A stretch of 64,000 nucleotides of DNA from Virgibacillus siamensis (GTDB lineage Bacteria > Bacillota > Bacilli > Bacillales > Amphibacillaceae), in NCBI RefSeq assembly GCF_900162695.1, contig NZ_FUIH01000006.1, positions 186,001 to 250,000 on the forward strand. The letters run 5' to 3'. Positions 42,124-50,978 of this stretch are shown here, piece after piece (within the stretch, counting starts at the first letter, position 1; each line of letters opens with the position of its first letter). The notes below the pieces were generated by a model. That model did not search any database. It saw nothing but the letters and a program-made list of their open reading frames with translations, and was not told the origin of the DNA. The translations under genes were made by a program, and so were the position numbers.

Positions 42124-43056
42124 TTACAATCCTGCAACATCCCTTTTTGCAAAAAATACCCAGGTCAGCACCAAAAAGATTATATAGTACACGGCTAATA
42201 CTGCAATGGAAAAGCCCAGGGACATTCCCTCTGCGGCTGTATTATTGGCGTACTGCTGCAAATCTGTATTGGCAAAAAGTATAAATTTCGACCAGTCATA
42301 TTTTGCAAGAAATGCCACCACTGCATTACCGGCAAACATAAGAAAAATTGCCAGCCCTATCGCAAGTGCGCTCTGGCGGAAAATCGCCGAAATCATAAAT
42401 GCGAATGTCGCCATCATCAATAATGTCACTAACTGATAACCGTACCCTTCAACAATCCGCTCTATAACAGAAACATATGCATATCCTTCATTTGTGTGCA
42501 TGACGATATGCGGATCCATTCCATTCATTCCAAAGAACACCAGTCCAACGAGCCAGGAAAACAAAAGGACAAAAACCAGTGTCAACAGCGCGAATATCAA
42601 CACAGATACATATTTGGCAGCAAGAATTTTGGTGCGGGAAATTGGCCGGATCAATAGAAGTTTAATGGTCCCCCACCTGAATTCATTCGCAATAATTCCT
42701 GCAGCGACAATAATCGTAAACAGGCTTACCAATGACAGCAGAAATTCATTTTCCATTACAAACTGCCATGCATCATAGGCTGCCGGCTGGATGTCATTCT
42801 TCAAAAAGAAATTGTTTCTCTCAATTTGCCCGGAATAGAAGCTTTGCATCATACCTTCTTTGTCTGCCTCTTTTTTCATTTCGGCATTTTCATCTTTCAG
42901 CACCTGCTCCCAGTTGTCTACCTGGTATTTTTCATTCGGTGCTGTAAAATTGGACATGAAAGCCAAACCAATAATAATAGCAGCTGTCAAAATATACATA
43001 ATCCAAGTTGATTTTCGGATATATAGTTTAAATTGCTCATTGATCAGCAAATTCAT
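42124..43056 (-). CDS. ABC-2 type transporter permease
   Basis: 310 residues from the ATG at 43056, four bases after the ATPase stop. Six membrane helices: one near the N-terminus, a large extracellular loop of about 80 residues, then five closely spaced (LLSLVSLFTIIVAAGII, VLIFALLTLVFVLLFSWLVG and others). WGTIKLLLIRPISRTKILAAK is the typical ABC-2 cytoplasmic loop. With the next gene it forms a BcrAB/YtrB-like exporter. Substrate unknown; a peptide or antibiotic is typical. Confidence 0.82.
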   Translation of the reverse strand: MNLLINEQFKLYIRKSTWIMYILTAAIIIGLAFMSNFTAPNEKYQVDNWEQVLKDENAEMKKEADKEGMMQSFYSGQIERNNFFLKNDIQPAAYDAWQFVMENEFLLSLVSLFTIIVAAGIIANEFRWGTIKLLLIRPISRTKILAAKYVSVLIFALLTLVFVLLFSWLVGLVFFGMNGMDPHIVMHTNEGYAYVSVIERIVEGYGYQLVTLLMMATFAFMISAIFRQSALAIGLAIFLMFAGNAVVAFLAKYDWSKFILFANTDLQQYANNTAAEGMSLGFSIAVLAVYYIIFLVLTWVFFAKRDVAGL

Positions 43057-43060
43057 AAAG

Positions 43061-43981
43061 TTACCCAATCGTATTCTCTCCAATCAAATCAAAGAATTTG
43101 TCTTCCAGTGTTGTTTTTAAAGTCGTTACCTGATAAACAAGCACATCGTGATGAATCAATGTTTTGATAATACCTGGAATTTTGTCTTTCTCACAGCGGA
43201 TGGTGATCCCGTCATCCGTCACCGCTGCTTCCAGAACAAGTTCATTCTTCAGAATGTCAACTGCATCGTCGATAGGGGTAACTTCCATCAAAACCTGTGT
43301 CGTCTTCTCCTGTGCAGTCACGTCATTAACATGCTGTATGGTAACCATCTCGCCGTTTTTAATTAGTCCAATCCGGTCGCACATCTGCTCAACTTCCGAC
43401 AGAAGATGGCTTGAAATAATCACTGCCACATTTTCTTCATTTGCCAACTTGCGGATATATTGACGAATCTCCCGTATTCCGGCCGGGTCAAGACCGTTTG
43501 TCGGTTCATCCAATATAAGTACTGATGGGTTATGAAGCAATGCTTGAGCGATTCCCAACCGTTGACGCATTCCAAGTGAATATTTTTTCACTTTTTGTTT
43601 AATTGGTTTTTCAAGACCAACAAGTTTAATGACCTCGTGGATGCGTTCCTTTGTCACGCCCGGTGTCATACGGGCATAATGTTTCAAGTTTTGCAACCCG
43701 CTCATAAATGGATACATCTCCGGGTTCTCGACAATCGCTCCCACCTTAGCCACTGCTTTCTTGAAGTCGGATTGAACACTTTTTCCAAGAATGCGCACAT
43801 CACCATCTGATATTTGCATTAAACCGACCATCATACGGATAGTCGTTGTTTTACCGGCGCCATTCGGGCCGATAAAACCGAACACTTCACCCTTGTTGAT
43901 GGAAAAGTTCAATCCCTTAATAATGTGTTTACTGCCAATATTTTTCTTTAAATTGACCAGATCCATTGCGGTTTCCGACAT
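43061..43981 (-). CDS. ABC exporter ATP-binding protein (BcrA-like)
   Basis: 306 residues. Walker A GPNGAGKTT, signature YSLGMRQRLGIAQALL, Walker B VLILDEPTNGLDP and the switch His in ISSHLLSE. The C-terminal 90-residue extension is typical of the BcrA/CcmA group of drug or bacteriocin exporters. Ribosome site GGGGGAA before ATG. It precedes its permease in a two-gene operon. Confidence 0.88.
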   Translation of the reverse strand: MSETAMDLVNLKKNIGSKHIIKGLNFSINKGEVFGFIGPNGAGKTTTIRMMVGLMQISDGDVRILGKSVQSDFKKAVAKVGAIVENPEMYPFMSGLQNLKHYARMTPGVTKERIHEVIKLVGLEKPIKQKVKKYSLGMRQRLGIAQALLHNPSVLILDEPTNGLDPAGIREIRQYIRKLANEENVAVIISSHLLSEVEQMCDRIGLIKNGEMVTIQHVNDVTAQEKTTQVLMEVTPIDDAVDILKNELVLEAAVTDDGITIRCEKDKIPGIIKTLIHHDVLVYQVTTLKTTLEDKFFDLIGENTIG

Positions 43982-44116
43982 TATGTAATTCCCCCAATTT
44001 TATTCGCTGACAGTTATGTACGTCCCAAAAGGACAAGAAGTTTCATTTAACGACACTTTTTAGAGGAAATTAAAAAAGCACCCCATTTTTAAGAGGTGCT
44101 TTCATTCCATTTTTAT
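43982..44116 (-). terminator. Terminator of the YfhE-like gene
   Basis: AAAGCACC (44075-44082) and GGTGCTTT (44095-44102) form the stem; on the minus strand it ends in TTTTTTA. The rest of this stretch is the upstream region of the ABC ATPase gene. Confidence 0.7.
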
Positions 44117-44263
44117 TTAATTTCTTTCACCTTTTGCTTCTTTAACGCGAGATTGACGATAACCGCCTGCAATATCTGCGTGTTTAAATTCCTTTGCATA
44201 ATGAACTTCCTGAGCATCTGTCAGCTGCTTATTCTTTGTTGGCTGGTATTGCGTTTTTCGCAT
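44117..44263 (-). CDS. YfhE-like small protein, 48 residues
   Basis: Too short to be noticed in a length-filtered gene scan. It reads MRKTQYQPTKNKQLTDAQEV then HYAKEFKHADIAGGYRQSR. The AQEV-Y-x-EFKxAD-AGGY pattern matches the small YfhE proteins of Bacillus (function unknown). The ribosome site GGAAAGGAAG lies upstream and a terminator just downstream, which supports a real gene. Confidence 0.75.
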   Translation of the reverse strand: MRKTQYQPTKNKQLTDAQEVHYAKEFKHADIAGGYRQSRVKEAKGERN

Positions 44264-44490
44264 TCATGACTTCCTTTCCATTGATAGATTATCAGTCTCT
44301 TTCTATTTTCCCTCTGTGCAATCAGATAAACATTACCCTCTTATTTTTTCAATTGACGCCGATTTAAAAAGCGGCAGATACAACAAAAAAATACAAGCGT
44401 TCACGAATGCATAAAGCATGAATACTTTTTTATTTTTTAAAAAATCAGATATAATAAAGACATAATCAATACAAAAATAGGGGTGAGGTT
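44264..44490 (+). promoter_or_regulatory. Upstream region of the thiolase gene
   Basis: No gene seen. A -10 candidate TATAAT is at 44450-44455, with a poor -35. A dyad CGAATGCATAAAGCATGAA (44404-44422) bears partial likeness to the Bacillus FadR operator. Ribosome site GGGGTGAGG before the ATG. Confidence 0.4.
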
Positions 44491-45630
44491 ATGCGGGAGG
44501 TTGTACTAGTAGATGGCTGCCGTACTGCTGTTGGACGGAGGAAAGGGTTGTTTGCCGGTTATCGGGCGGATGAACTCGCAGCAGTTATACTGGAAGAAGT
44601 GGTTCGGCGCTCCAACGTGAATACGGAAGATATTGAAGATGTCATCATGGGCTGTGTGACACAGGTTGGGGAACAGGCGGGAAATGTAGCAAGAACTGCA
44701 GCATTAATCGCCGGATTTCCGATTGATGTTCCGGGTGTAACAATTGACAGGCAATGTGGATCGAGTCAACAGGCTGTTCACTTTGGTGCACAGGCAATTG
44801 CTGCGGGGGATATGGATGTTGTCATCGCCGGCGGTGTCGAAAGCATGACACGGGCACCGATGTTTTCGAATGTACAGGAAACAAAGCCAAGTAGGAAACT
44901 GACGTCCCGGTATGAAATTGTTAATCAAGGTATTTCCGCAGAGAAGATTGCCGATAAATGGGGTTTTACCCGCGAACAGCTGGATGAATTTTCACTGCAG
45001 AGTCATCAGCGTGCACGGAAGGCTATTGAACAAGGGAAATTTAACCGGGAAATTTCCCCTGTTAAAACAAATGATGGGAAAGTTGTTCAGGTGGATGAAG
45101 GACCAAGGGCAGATACGACCATAGAGGCACTGGCAGGGTTAAATGCTGTTTTCAAAGAAGATGGCAAAATAACTGCAGGCAATGCAAGCCAAATGAGTGA
45201 CGGGGCGAGTGCAGTTATGCTTATGTCGTCTGAAAAGGCAGGGGAGCTTGGGCTCAAACCAAAAGCACGCATCGTGGCAAGAACAGTAATCGGCTCAGAT
45301 CCAACGCTAATGTTGACAGGTCCGATTCAAGCAACGGAAAAGGTTCTGAAAAAAGCCGGGTTAACAATTGCTGATATTGATCGGTATGAAGTAAATGAAG
45401 CGTTTGCTCCTGTTCCGATGGCATGGCTTCGGGATATTGGCGCGGATCCGGAAAAGTTAAATGTGAATGGCGGGGCGATTGCACTTGGCCATCCATTAGG
45501 CGCAACTGGAACAAAACTATTAATCTCGCTTATTAATGAATTGGAACGTTCCGGTGGCAGGTATGGACTGTTGGCTATATGCGAAGGCATGGGGACAGCT
45601 AATGCAACCATCATTGAACGAATGGAGTAG
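44491..45630 (+). CDS. Acetyl-CoA C-acyltransferase (thiolase)
   Basis: 379 residues. It cleaves 3-ketoacyl-CoA with CoA in beta-oxidation, or condenses acetyl-CoA. Catalytic Cys89 (IDRQCGSS), His in NEAFAPV and GGAIALGHPLGATG, and a second Cys in CEGMGTAN. The length and the acyl-CoA dehydrogenase 128 bases downstream favour fatty-acid or branched-acid breakdown over acetoacetyl-CoA synthesis. Confidence 0.88.
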   Translation: MREVVLVDGCRTAVGRRKGLFAGYRADELAAVILEEVVRRSNVNTEDIEDVIMGCVTQVGEQAGNVARTAALIAGFPIDVPGVTIDRQCGSSQQAVHFGAQAIAAGDMDVVIAGGVESMTRAPMFSNVQETKPSRKLTSRYEIVNQGISAEKIADKWGFTREQLDEFSLQSHQRARKAIEQGKFNREISPVKTNDGKVVQVDEGPRADTTIEALAGLNAVFKEDGKITAGNASQMSDGASAVMLMSSEKAGELGLKPKARIVARTVIGSDPTLMLTGPIQATEKVLKKAGLTIADIDRYEVNEAFAPVPMAWLRDIGADPEKLNVNGGAIALGHPLGATGTKLLISLINELERSGGRYGLLAICEGMGTANATIIERME

Positions 45631-45758
45631 GAAGAAGAACTTTGGGGAAGCAACTACCCGCAAAATTGTTGCTGGCCACAGGTAAGTAATTCAATGCTAA
45701 CGGGTAGTAATTCCCTTTAATGGTGTAATCCGTATGCAGTCGAAATTGGAGGGATTGT

Positions 45759-46907
45759 ATGGGTAAATACCGGTTTGAAACAGATGAACACGAAATGTTT
45801 CGGACGACAATACGAAAGTTTTTGCAGGATGAAGCGGAACCGTATTATGAGCAATGGGAAGAAGAACGGGTAATTCCGTTTGATTTTTGGAAAAAGATGG
45901 GTGAGATGGGTTTTCTGTGTCCACATGTGGAAGAGGCATATGGCGGATTAGGACTTGATTTCAGCTATTCACTTATTATTTTGGAAGAATTGGAACGGAT
46001 CGGAACCAGCTTGATTGGAATTGGGCTCCATTCCGATATCGTAACACCTTACATTGAATCATACGGCACGAAAAGTCAGAAAGAAAAATGGCTGCCGGGA
46101 TGTGTTACGGGCAATCATATAACGGCTGTCGCCATGACAGAACCCGGCACAGGATCAGACCTGGCTAACATTAAGACGACTGCCATACGTGAAGGCGAAT
46201 ATTATCTTGTTAATGGCCAGAAAACCTTTATTACAAACGGAATTCAGGCGGATCTCATACTTGTTGTTGTTAAAACAGATCCGAATGCAGAGCCGAAACA
46301 CAAAGGAATCAGTCTGTTAATGGTTGAGGCGGATTCACCCGGGTATTCCCGGGGCAGAAAGCTGAACAAGGTTGGATTGCATGCGCAGGATACTGCGGAA
46401 TTATATTTTGAGGACTGCCGTGTTCCAAGGGAGAATTTGATAGGCGAAGAAGGGAAAGGGTTCAAATATCTGATGGAAAAACTGCAGCAGGAGCGGCTTG
46501 TTGTCGCAATATCCGGTCAGGTTGCTTCTGAAGATATGCTGGAGACAACTTTGGAGTATGTGAAATCCCGGGAAGCATTCGGCAAGCCCATCGGTTCGTT
46601 TCAAAACACACAGTTTAAACTGGCTGAAATGGCGACTCAGGTTGAACTTGGCAGGTCATTTTTGGAGACACTAATTGAGGACCATATTGCCGGAAAGGAA
46701 ATCGTCACGAAAGTATCCATGGCCAAATATTGGTTGACGGATACTGCCAAGCGGATTGCCAATGAATGCATGCAGCTTCATGGCGGTTACGGATACATGG
46801 AAGAATACAAGATTGCCAGGCGTTTTCGGGATACACCGGTAGCATCGATCTATGCGGGATCAAATGAAATTATGAAATCAATTATTGCGAAAAATATCGG
46901 GTTATAG
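45759..46907 (+). CDS. Acyl-CoA dehydrogenase
   Basis: 382 residues, FAD enzyme forming the 2,3-trans double bond of acyl-CoA. Typical motifs: AVAMTEPGTGSDLANI (flavin and substrate loop), NGQKTFITNGIQADL, QLHGGYGYMEEY and the catalytic Glu in YAGSNEIMKSIIAKNIG. Probably co-transcribed with the thiolase gene; the intervening 128 bases hold a ribosome site TTGGAGGG and no terminator I could find. Chain-length specificity cannot be judged. Confidence 0.9.
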   Translation: MGKYRFETDEHEMFRTTIRKFLQDEAEPYYEQWEEERVIPFDFWKKMGEMGFLCPHVEEAYGGLGLDFSYSLIILEELERIGTSLIGIGLHSDIVTPYIESYGTKSQKEKWLPGCVTGNHITAVAMTEPGTGSDLANIKTTAIREGEYYLVNGQKTFITNGIQADLILVVVKTDPNAEPKHKGISLLMVEADSPGYSRGRKLNKVGLHAQDTAELYFEDCRVPRENLIGEEGKGFKYLMEKLQQERLVVAISGQVASEDMLETTLEYVKSREAFGKPIGSFQNTQFKLAEMATQVELGRSFLETLIEDHIAGKEIVTKVSMAKYWLTDTAKRIANECMQLHGGYGYMEEYKIARRFRDTPVASIYAGSNEIMKSIIAKNIGL

Positions 46908-46947
46908 GTCTTTTTGTCGTTTTTTTATGGTATGATGTAGGAAAACT

Positions 46948-46978
46948 GCACGGTTATGGAGCAAAAATCAAACCGTGC
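46948..46978 (+). other. Leader hairpin just before the CapA-like gene
   Basis: GCACGGTT (46948-46955) pairs with AACCGTGC (46971-46978). The stem ends two bases before the GAAGGGG ribosome site. It could terminate upstream transcription weakly or affect ribosome access. Confidence 0.45.
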
Positions 46979-46994
46979 GAAGGGGCAATAATTT

Positions 46995-48176
46995 ATGAGG
47001 TGGGGTAAATTAACAGGCCTTTTTGTCATTTTGTTTCTGAGTATCGTTTTAGCGGCATGTGCCAATGATGCTCCAGATCAGACTTCCAAGCCAACAGAAA
47101 ATAACGGGACAGATGAAGGACAGGAAACGGAAGAACCGGCGGAACCTGAAAAGCCCGAAACGATACACAAGAAAATCTCGATTACGGCCATTGGTGACAT
47201 GTTGATTCACGACCGTGTATATGAAGATGCCAAGACGAAGAATGGTTATGATTTCCGTCCGATGCTTAATCGTGTAAAACCTTATTTAAAAAATTCCACC
47301 ATTACGATGGCCAATCAGGAAACGATGATTGGCGGTATTGAATTGGGGTTATCTTCCTACCCGTCATTTAACAGTCCATATGCAGTTGGTGACGCATTAA
47401 AGGACGCCGGGGTTGATGTTGTTACACTGGCGAATAATCATACGCTGGATCGCGGGGAAGCAGCAATACAAAGTGCCATCAAACATTGGGAATCTATTGA
47501 TATGATGTATACCGGCGCATTTAAAAATGAAGCGGACAGTAATAGAATACGCGTTTATGAAACCGATGAAGGCATATCTACTGCGTTTCTGGCGTACACA
47601 TATGGAACAAATGGGATTCCAGTTCCGACCGATAAAGATTATCTGGTCAATCTGATTGATCGCGGACTGATGGAATCCGAGATTCAAAAAGCTAAAAAGC
47701 AGGCAGATATTGTTGTACTGAGTATGCATTTCGGTGATCAGTATATCCGCATGCCAAATGATGAACAAAAGGCACTCGTCCAGTTTGCCGCGGATCAGGG
47801 TGTGGATGTCGTTATCGGTCATCATCCGCACGTTCTTCAACCGGTTGATTGGGTGAAAGGGAAACATGGAAATAAAACACTTGTTGCCTATTCTTTGGGG
47901 AATTTCCTATCCGGTCAGGATGAATTTTACCGGAAGATTGGCGGCATATTCAAGTTTACGGTTCATAAAACCATTAAAGGCAATCAAGAAACTGTCAAAA
48001 TAGATTCTCCAAAGTTTATGCCTACATTTGTGGAGTATGAAAATTGGTCCGATTTTGAAGTTACTCCGATGTTTCAGCTGACCAATGATGAACTGGCAAA
48101 CGCCCAGCAGCATTATAAGGAAATAAAGCAGCATGTATCACAATGGATGCCAGGGCTTGAGTTTATCGAAAAATAG
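46995..48176 (+). CDS. CapA-family lipoprotein (poly-gamma-glutamate synthesis type metallophosphoesterase fold)
   Basis: 393 residues. Lipobox VLAAC (Cys21), then an acidic Glu/Pro linker. The CapA/PgsA domain has the calcineurin-like metal motifs AIGDMLIHDRV, ANNHTLDRG, LSMHFGDQYI and IGHHPHVLQPVDW. CapA/PgsA proteins belong to poly-gamma-glutamate synthesis or export, but the capB and capC partners are absent here. It is thus one of the stand-alone CapA-like lipoproteins common in Bacillaceae, of unknown role. Confidence 0.85.
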   Translation: MRWGKLTGLFVILFLSIVLAACANDAPDQTSKPTENNGTDEGQETEEPAEPEKPETIHKKISITAIGDMLIHDRVYEDAKTKNGYDFRPMLNRVKPYLKNSTITMANQETMIGGIELGLSSYPSFNSPYAVGDALKDAGVDVVTLANNHTLDRGEAAIQSAIKHWESIDMMYTGAFKNEADSNRIRVYETDEGISTAFLAYTYGTNGIPVPTDKDYLVNLIDRGLMESEIQKAKKQADIVVLSMHFGDQYIRMPNDEQKALVQFAADQGVDVVIGHHPHVLQPVDWVKGKHGNKTLVAYSLGNFLSGQDEFYRKIGGIFKFTVHKTIKGNQETVKIDSPKFMPTFVEYENWSDFEVTPMFQLTNDELANAQQHYKEIKQHVSQWMPGLEFIEK

Positions 48177-48188
48177 CAGGATATTCCT

Positions 48189-48216
48189 CCGCATCAGATG
48201 ATTGGTGCGGATTTTT
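48189..48216 (+). terminator. Terminator of the CapA-like gene
   Basis: CCGCATC (48189-48195) with GGTGCGG (48204-48210), followed by ATTTTTAA. Confidence 0.65.
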
Positions 48217-48332
48217 AATGTTTTTTTCCTGTCCATGTTCCTTTAACTTTTTCTATAAAACAAGAGCATAATTTGGTATGATAACGGTATGCTTGTAAAA
48301 AAAGATGAATGCTGGAGGAGACTTACTTAACA

Positions 48333-49145
48333 ATGGAATGGAAAAATATTTATCGTGGATTGCTTATGGGAGCGAGTGATGTTATTCCGGGAGTCAGCGG
48401 CGGAACAATAGCTGTCCTGCTAGGGATTTATGAACGGTTAATTGCTGCCATCAATGGACTTGTAAGCAAAGATTGGAAAAAACAGCTTGGGTTCTTGATA
48501 CCGCTTGGCATCGGGGTGGGTACTGCAATATTGCTGTTGAGTCATTTGATAGAATGGCTGTTTAAAAATCACCCTGTTCCAACGAAATTCTTTTTTCTTG
48601 GCTTGATTATCGGTGTCCTTCCTTACCTGTTCCATAAATCTGATGCGAAAAATAAATTTAAGACAAGTCATATAGTCATTCTGCTGGTTGGGGCAGTAAT
48701 AGTTGGTTCGCTTATGGTTTTTCAGACCAGTGAAGGGGCTGTCATTACCAATATCACAACGTCTACATATATCCTGTTGTTTTTTTCAGGAATTATTGCA
48801 AGCAGTGCAATGATTCTGCCCGGAATCAGCGGATCCTTTATGTTGTATGTGATTGGAGTATACTCAACATTGATTAGTGCGATTAGTAATATGCAGCTGG
48901 ATATTATTGCAGTTACAGGGGTAGGTATTGTCATTGGCATTTTGCTGATGAGTAAGATCATTAATTATTTCCTGAATCATTATTATACAAAGACATTTGC
49001 ACTGATTATCGGTATGGTAATCGGGTCTGTCTTCGTCGTTTTCCCCGGCTGGCCAGCCGAAATGTCAGTTATGATACTTAGTGTCGTAACGTTCGCAGTG
49101 GGGCTTGCGACTGCTTATTTACTAGGTAAAGTTGAGTATGAATAA
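48333..49145 (+). CDS. DUF368 membrane protein (PopT-type polyprenyl-phosphate transporter family)
   Basis: 270 residues from the ATG at 48333; GGAGGAG lies upstream at rather long spacing (12). About eight to nine helices. The two DUF368 signature turns are GLLMGASDVIPGVSGGTIAV near the N-terminus and SSAMILPGISGSFMLYV in the middle, showing an inverted internal repeat. DUF368 proteins (PopT) were recently linked to flipping undecaprenyl phosphate back across the membrane for wall synthesis, especially at alkaline pH. That role is inferred by family. Confidence 0.85.
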   Translation: MEWKNIYRGLLMGASDVIPGVSGGTIAVLLGIYERLIAAINGLVSKDWKKQLGFLIPLGIGVGTAILLLSHLIEWLFKNHPVPTKFFFLGLIIGVLPYLFHKSDAKNKFKTSHIVILLVGAVIVGSLMVFQTSEGAVITNITTSTYILLFFSGIIASSAMILPGISGSFMLYVIGVYSTLISAISNMQLDIIAVTGVGIVIGILLMSKIINYFLNHYYTKTFALIIGMVIGSVFVVFPGWPAEMSVMILSVVTFAVGLATAYLLGKVEYE

Positions 49146-49213
49146 GCAAACTGGGCGACAATAAACAGAAAAATAGATACAATGAGAGTAGAATAAAAAA
49201 GAGGTGATAACGT

Positions 49214-49534
49214 ATGAAACATATAGATACTGAAGCACAATTTAATGAGATTATTCAGTCTGACAAACCGGTTATCGTTAAGTTTTTTGCTGATTGGTGC
49301 CCGGATTGCAAACGTATGAATATGTTTATTGATGGGGTCATGGATGAATTCAATAATTATGACTGGTATGAGGTCAACAGCGATGAAATTGAAGGTTTGG
49401 CCCAAAAATATGAAGTGATGGGCATCCCGAGTATCCTGTTATTCCAGAATGGAGAAAAAATTGCGCATCAACACAGTGCTGATACGAAATCACCGGAATC
49501 TGTGAGTGAATTTCTGCACCAGCAATTGGCATAG
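49214..49534 (+). CDS. Thioredoxin-family protein (YtpP-like)
   Basis: 106 residues. Active site WCPDCKRM, cis-Pro loop MGIPSILLF. The CPDC motif and length match YtpP of B. subtilis more than the main thioredoxin (WCGPC). Cytoplasmic, since no signal is present. Substrate unknown. Ribosome site AAGAGGTGA, own terminator. Confidence 0.85.
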   Translation: MKHIDTEAQFNEIIQSDKPVIVKFFADWCPDCKRMNMFIDGVMDEFNNYDWYEVNSDEIEGLAQKYEVMGIPSILLFQNGEKIAHQHSADTKSPESVSEFLHQQLA

Positions 49535-49545
49535 CTTTTTGATAT

Positions 49546-49578
49546 AATCATCCTCTTCCGGAGGGTGATTATTTTTTT
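49546..49578 (+). terminator. Terminator of the thioredoxin-like gene
   Basis: AATCATCCTC (49546-49555) pairs with GAGGGTGATT (49561-49570) with one wobble, then ATTTTTTT. Confidence 0.85.
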
Positions 49579-49617
49579 GTGATTGGTGGAATGTAGCCCT
49601 GTAAGGAGGATGCTCCG

Positions 49618-50214
49618 ATGGGAAAATTATTCACACAGTTTGTACAGCCTAAGGGGTTCCTTGGGCGGATTGCCGGCTGGTATATGTCGAAAGAAAACAA
49701 ACAAATAATTAAATGGACATTGGACTTTCTGGATATTCAGGACGGGGAGCACGCACTGGAGATTGGCTTTGGTTCGGGAAAGGCAATGAAGTATCTTCTG
49801 GAGCGGCGAAAACGTTTGACAATTACAGGCATTGATCCGTCTGAAGTGATGGTTTTTCAGTCATTAAGGCGGTTAAACAAACATTTGATCAATAGCCGGG
49901 TTCAATTGGTGGAAGGCTATGCTCACAACCTTCCTGCATTATCGCAGAAAATTGACAAGGTCCTGGTCATTAATAATGTTACCTTCTGGGAGAATCCGGT
50001 GAACACACTGGAAAGGATACGTACCCAAATGAACGATGGCGGGAAAATTGCCCTAATAATCAAACCGCATGAAAAGGGCGCCACCGATGAAACGAGTAAC
50101 CTGATTGGCGGGCAGCTTTCTGCATTATTGGCCAACGCCGGTTATACCGATATTGAATTTTTTATCAAGCCAACAAACCCGTGTGACACGGTATGTGCAC
50201 TCGGAATGAAATAG
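49618..50214 (+). CDS. Class I SAM-dependent methyltransferase
   Basis: 198 residues. Motif I is ALEIGFGSGKAMKYLLE and the acidic end of strand 2 is ITGIDPSEVM. The post-I and motif II parts (VEGYAHNLPA, KVLVINNVTFWENPV) fit a UbiE-like fold. Substrate unknown. Ribosome site AAGGAGGA. Single gene followed by a weak stem (ATGAGCATC/GATGCTCAT, 50216-50241). Confidence 0.8.
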   Translation: MGKLFTQFVQPKGFLGRIAGWYMSKENKQIIKWTLDFLDIQDGEHALEIGFGSGKAMKYLLERRKRLTITGIDPSEVMVFQSLRRLNKHLINSRVQLVEGYAHNLPALSQKIDKVLVINNVTFWENPVNTLERIRTQMNDGGKIALIIKPHEKGATDETSNLIGGQLSALLANAGYTDIEFFIKPTNPCDTVCALGMK

Positions 50215-50272
50215 GATGAGCATCCCATTGCAGATGCTCATTTACTAAAACCCGTAAGATTTGAACTGCGGG

Positions 50273-50887
50273 TTATTTAGATATGGAAAATCTCATCATA
50301 GCTGACGGGGCTAATTGCACGTTTTCAAGTTGATGATCTGTTTGGAAAATTTTATCGAAGTCATCCCGGTTAGCTATTACGGGAAAAATGGTGTCAATCT
50401 GTTGTTTGTTAATGAGGGCAGGGTCGCTTGGCACATTTTTTCCATCGCCCCATTCAATCAGAAAAGGATGACGGATGATTTCTGCTTGTGGAAAAAGCAT
50501 TCGCCATTCCAGGAGTGAGCCATCCGGACGATTTCTGCTGCCAGCAATCGGGCCGGTAAATGATATGTTTTCTTGACGAAAATGCTCCAAATAATAATCC
50601 ATGTCGTCAGTTCCCAGTGCATATTGAATTGCCCCTTCCACATCACTATCCAACGTGCGGATAAGCTGGTCAATCAAGGGATTTTCTGATTGGACAGCTA
50701 AGTCTTTATCGAAAATTCCAAGCCATTCCAAATAACAGCCATTGCTGAAATAGGCCAAATAATTATAGGTTCCCCATTTTTCGTGTTTGCCGCCCTCCAA
50801 AACGTTGATATTATGTTTGATTGCAAAATCCTCGGCTGCTTGTTGTGGGTCTTTGGCAGCAAGAATAATATGGTCGAGTGCAAGCAT
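50273..50887 (-). CDS. VOC-like protein (glyoxalase-3-type domain)
   Basis: 204 residues. The N-terminus LALDHIILAAKDPQQAAEDF and later NYLAYFSNGCYLEWLGIFD match the glyoxalase-like domain proteins of Firmicutes, related to the vicinal-oxygen-chelate fold. Catalytic function unknown. Ribosome site TTGGAGGTG on the minus strand. A stem AACCCG/CGGGTT after the stop may terminate it. Confidence 0.75.
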   Translation of the reverse strand: MLALDHIILAAKDPQQAAEDFAIKHNINVLEGGKHEKWGTYNYLAYFSNGCYLEWLGIFDKDLAVQSENPLIDQLIRTLDSDVEGAIQYALGTDDMDYYLEHFRQENISFTGPIAGSRNRPDGSLLEWRMLFPQAEIIRHPFLIEWGDGKNVPSDPALINKQQIDTIFPVIANRDDFDKIFQTDHQLENVQLAPSAMMRFSISK

Positions 50888-50978
50888 TTTTTCACCTCCA
50901 AAAAAACTTGTTATCGTGATTTTACAGAAAAATTGCTATAATGAAAAGAAATTTATTTTACAAGGGGGCGGATTATTA

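Noticed and set aside
46995..48176. Capsule (poly-gamma-glutamate) operon
   Set aside because: Only a CapA-like lipoprotein is present; no capB, capC or capE neighbours.
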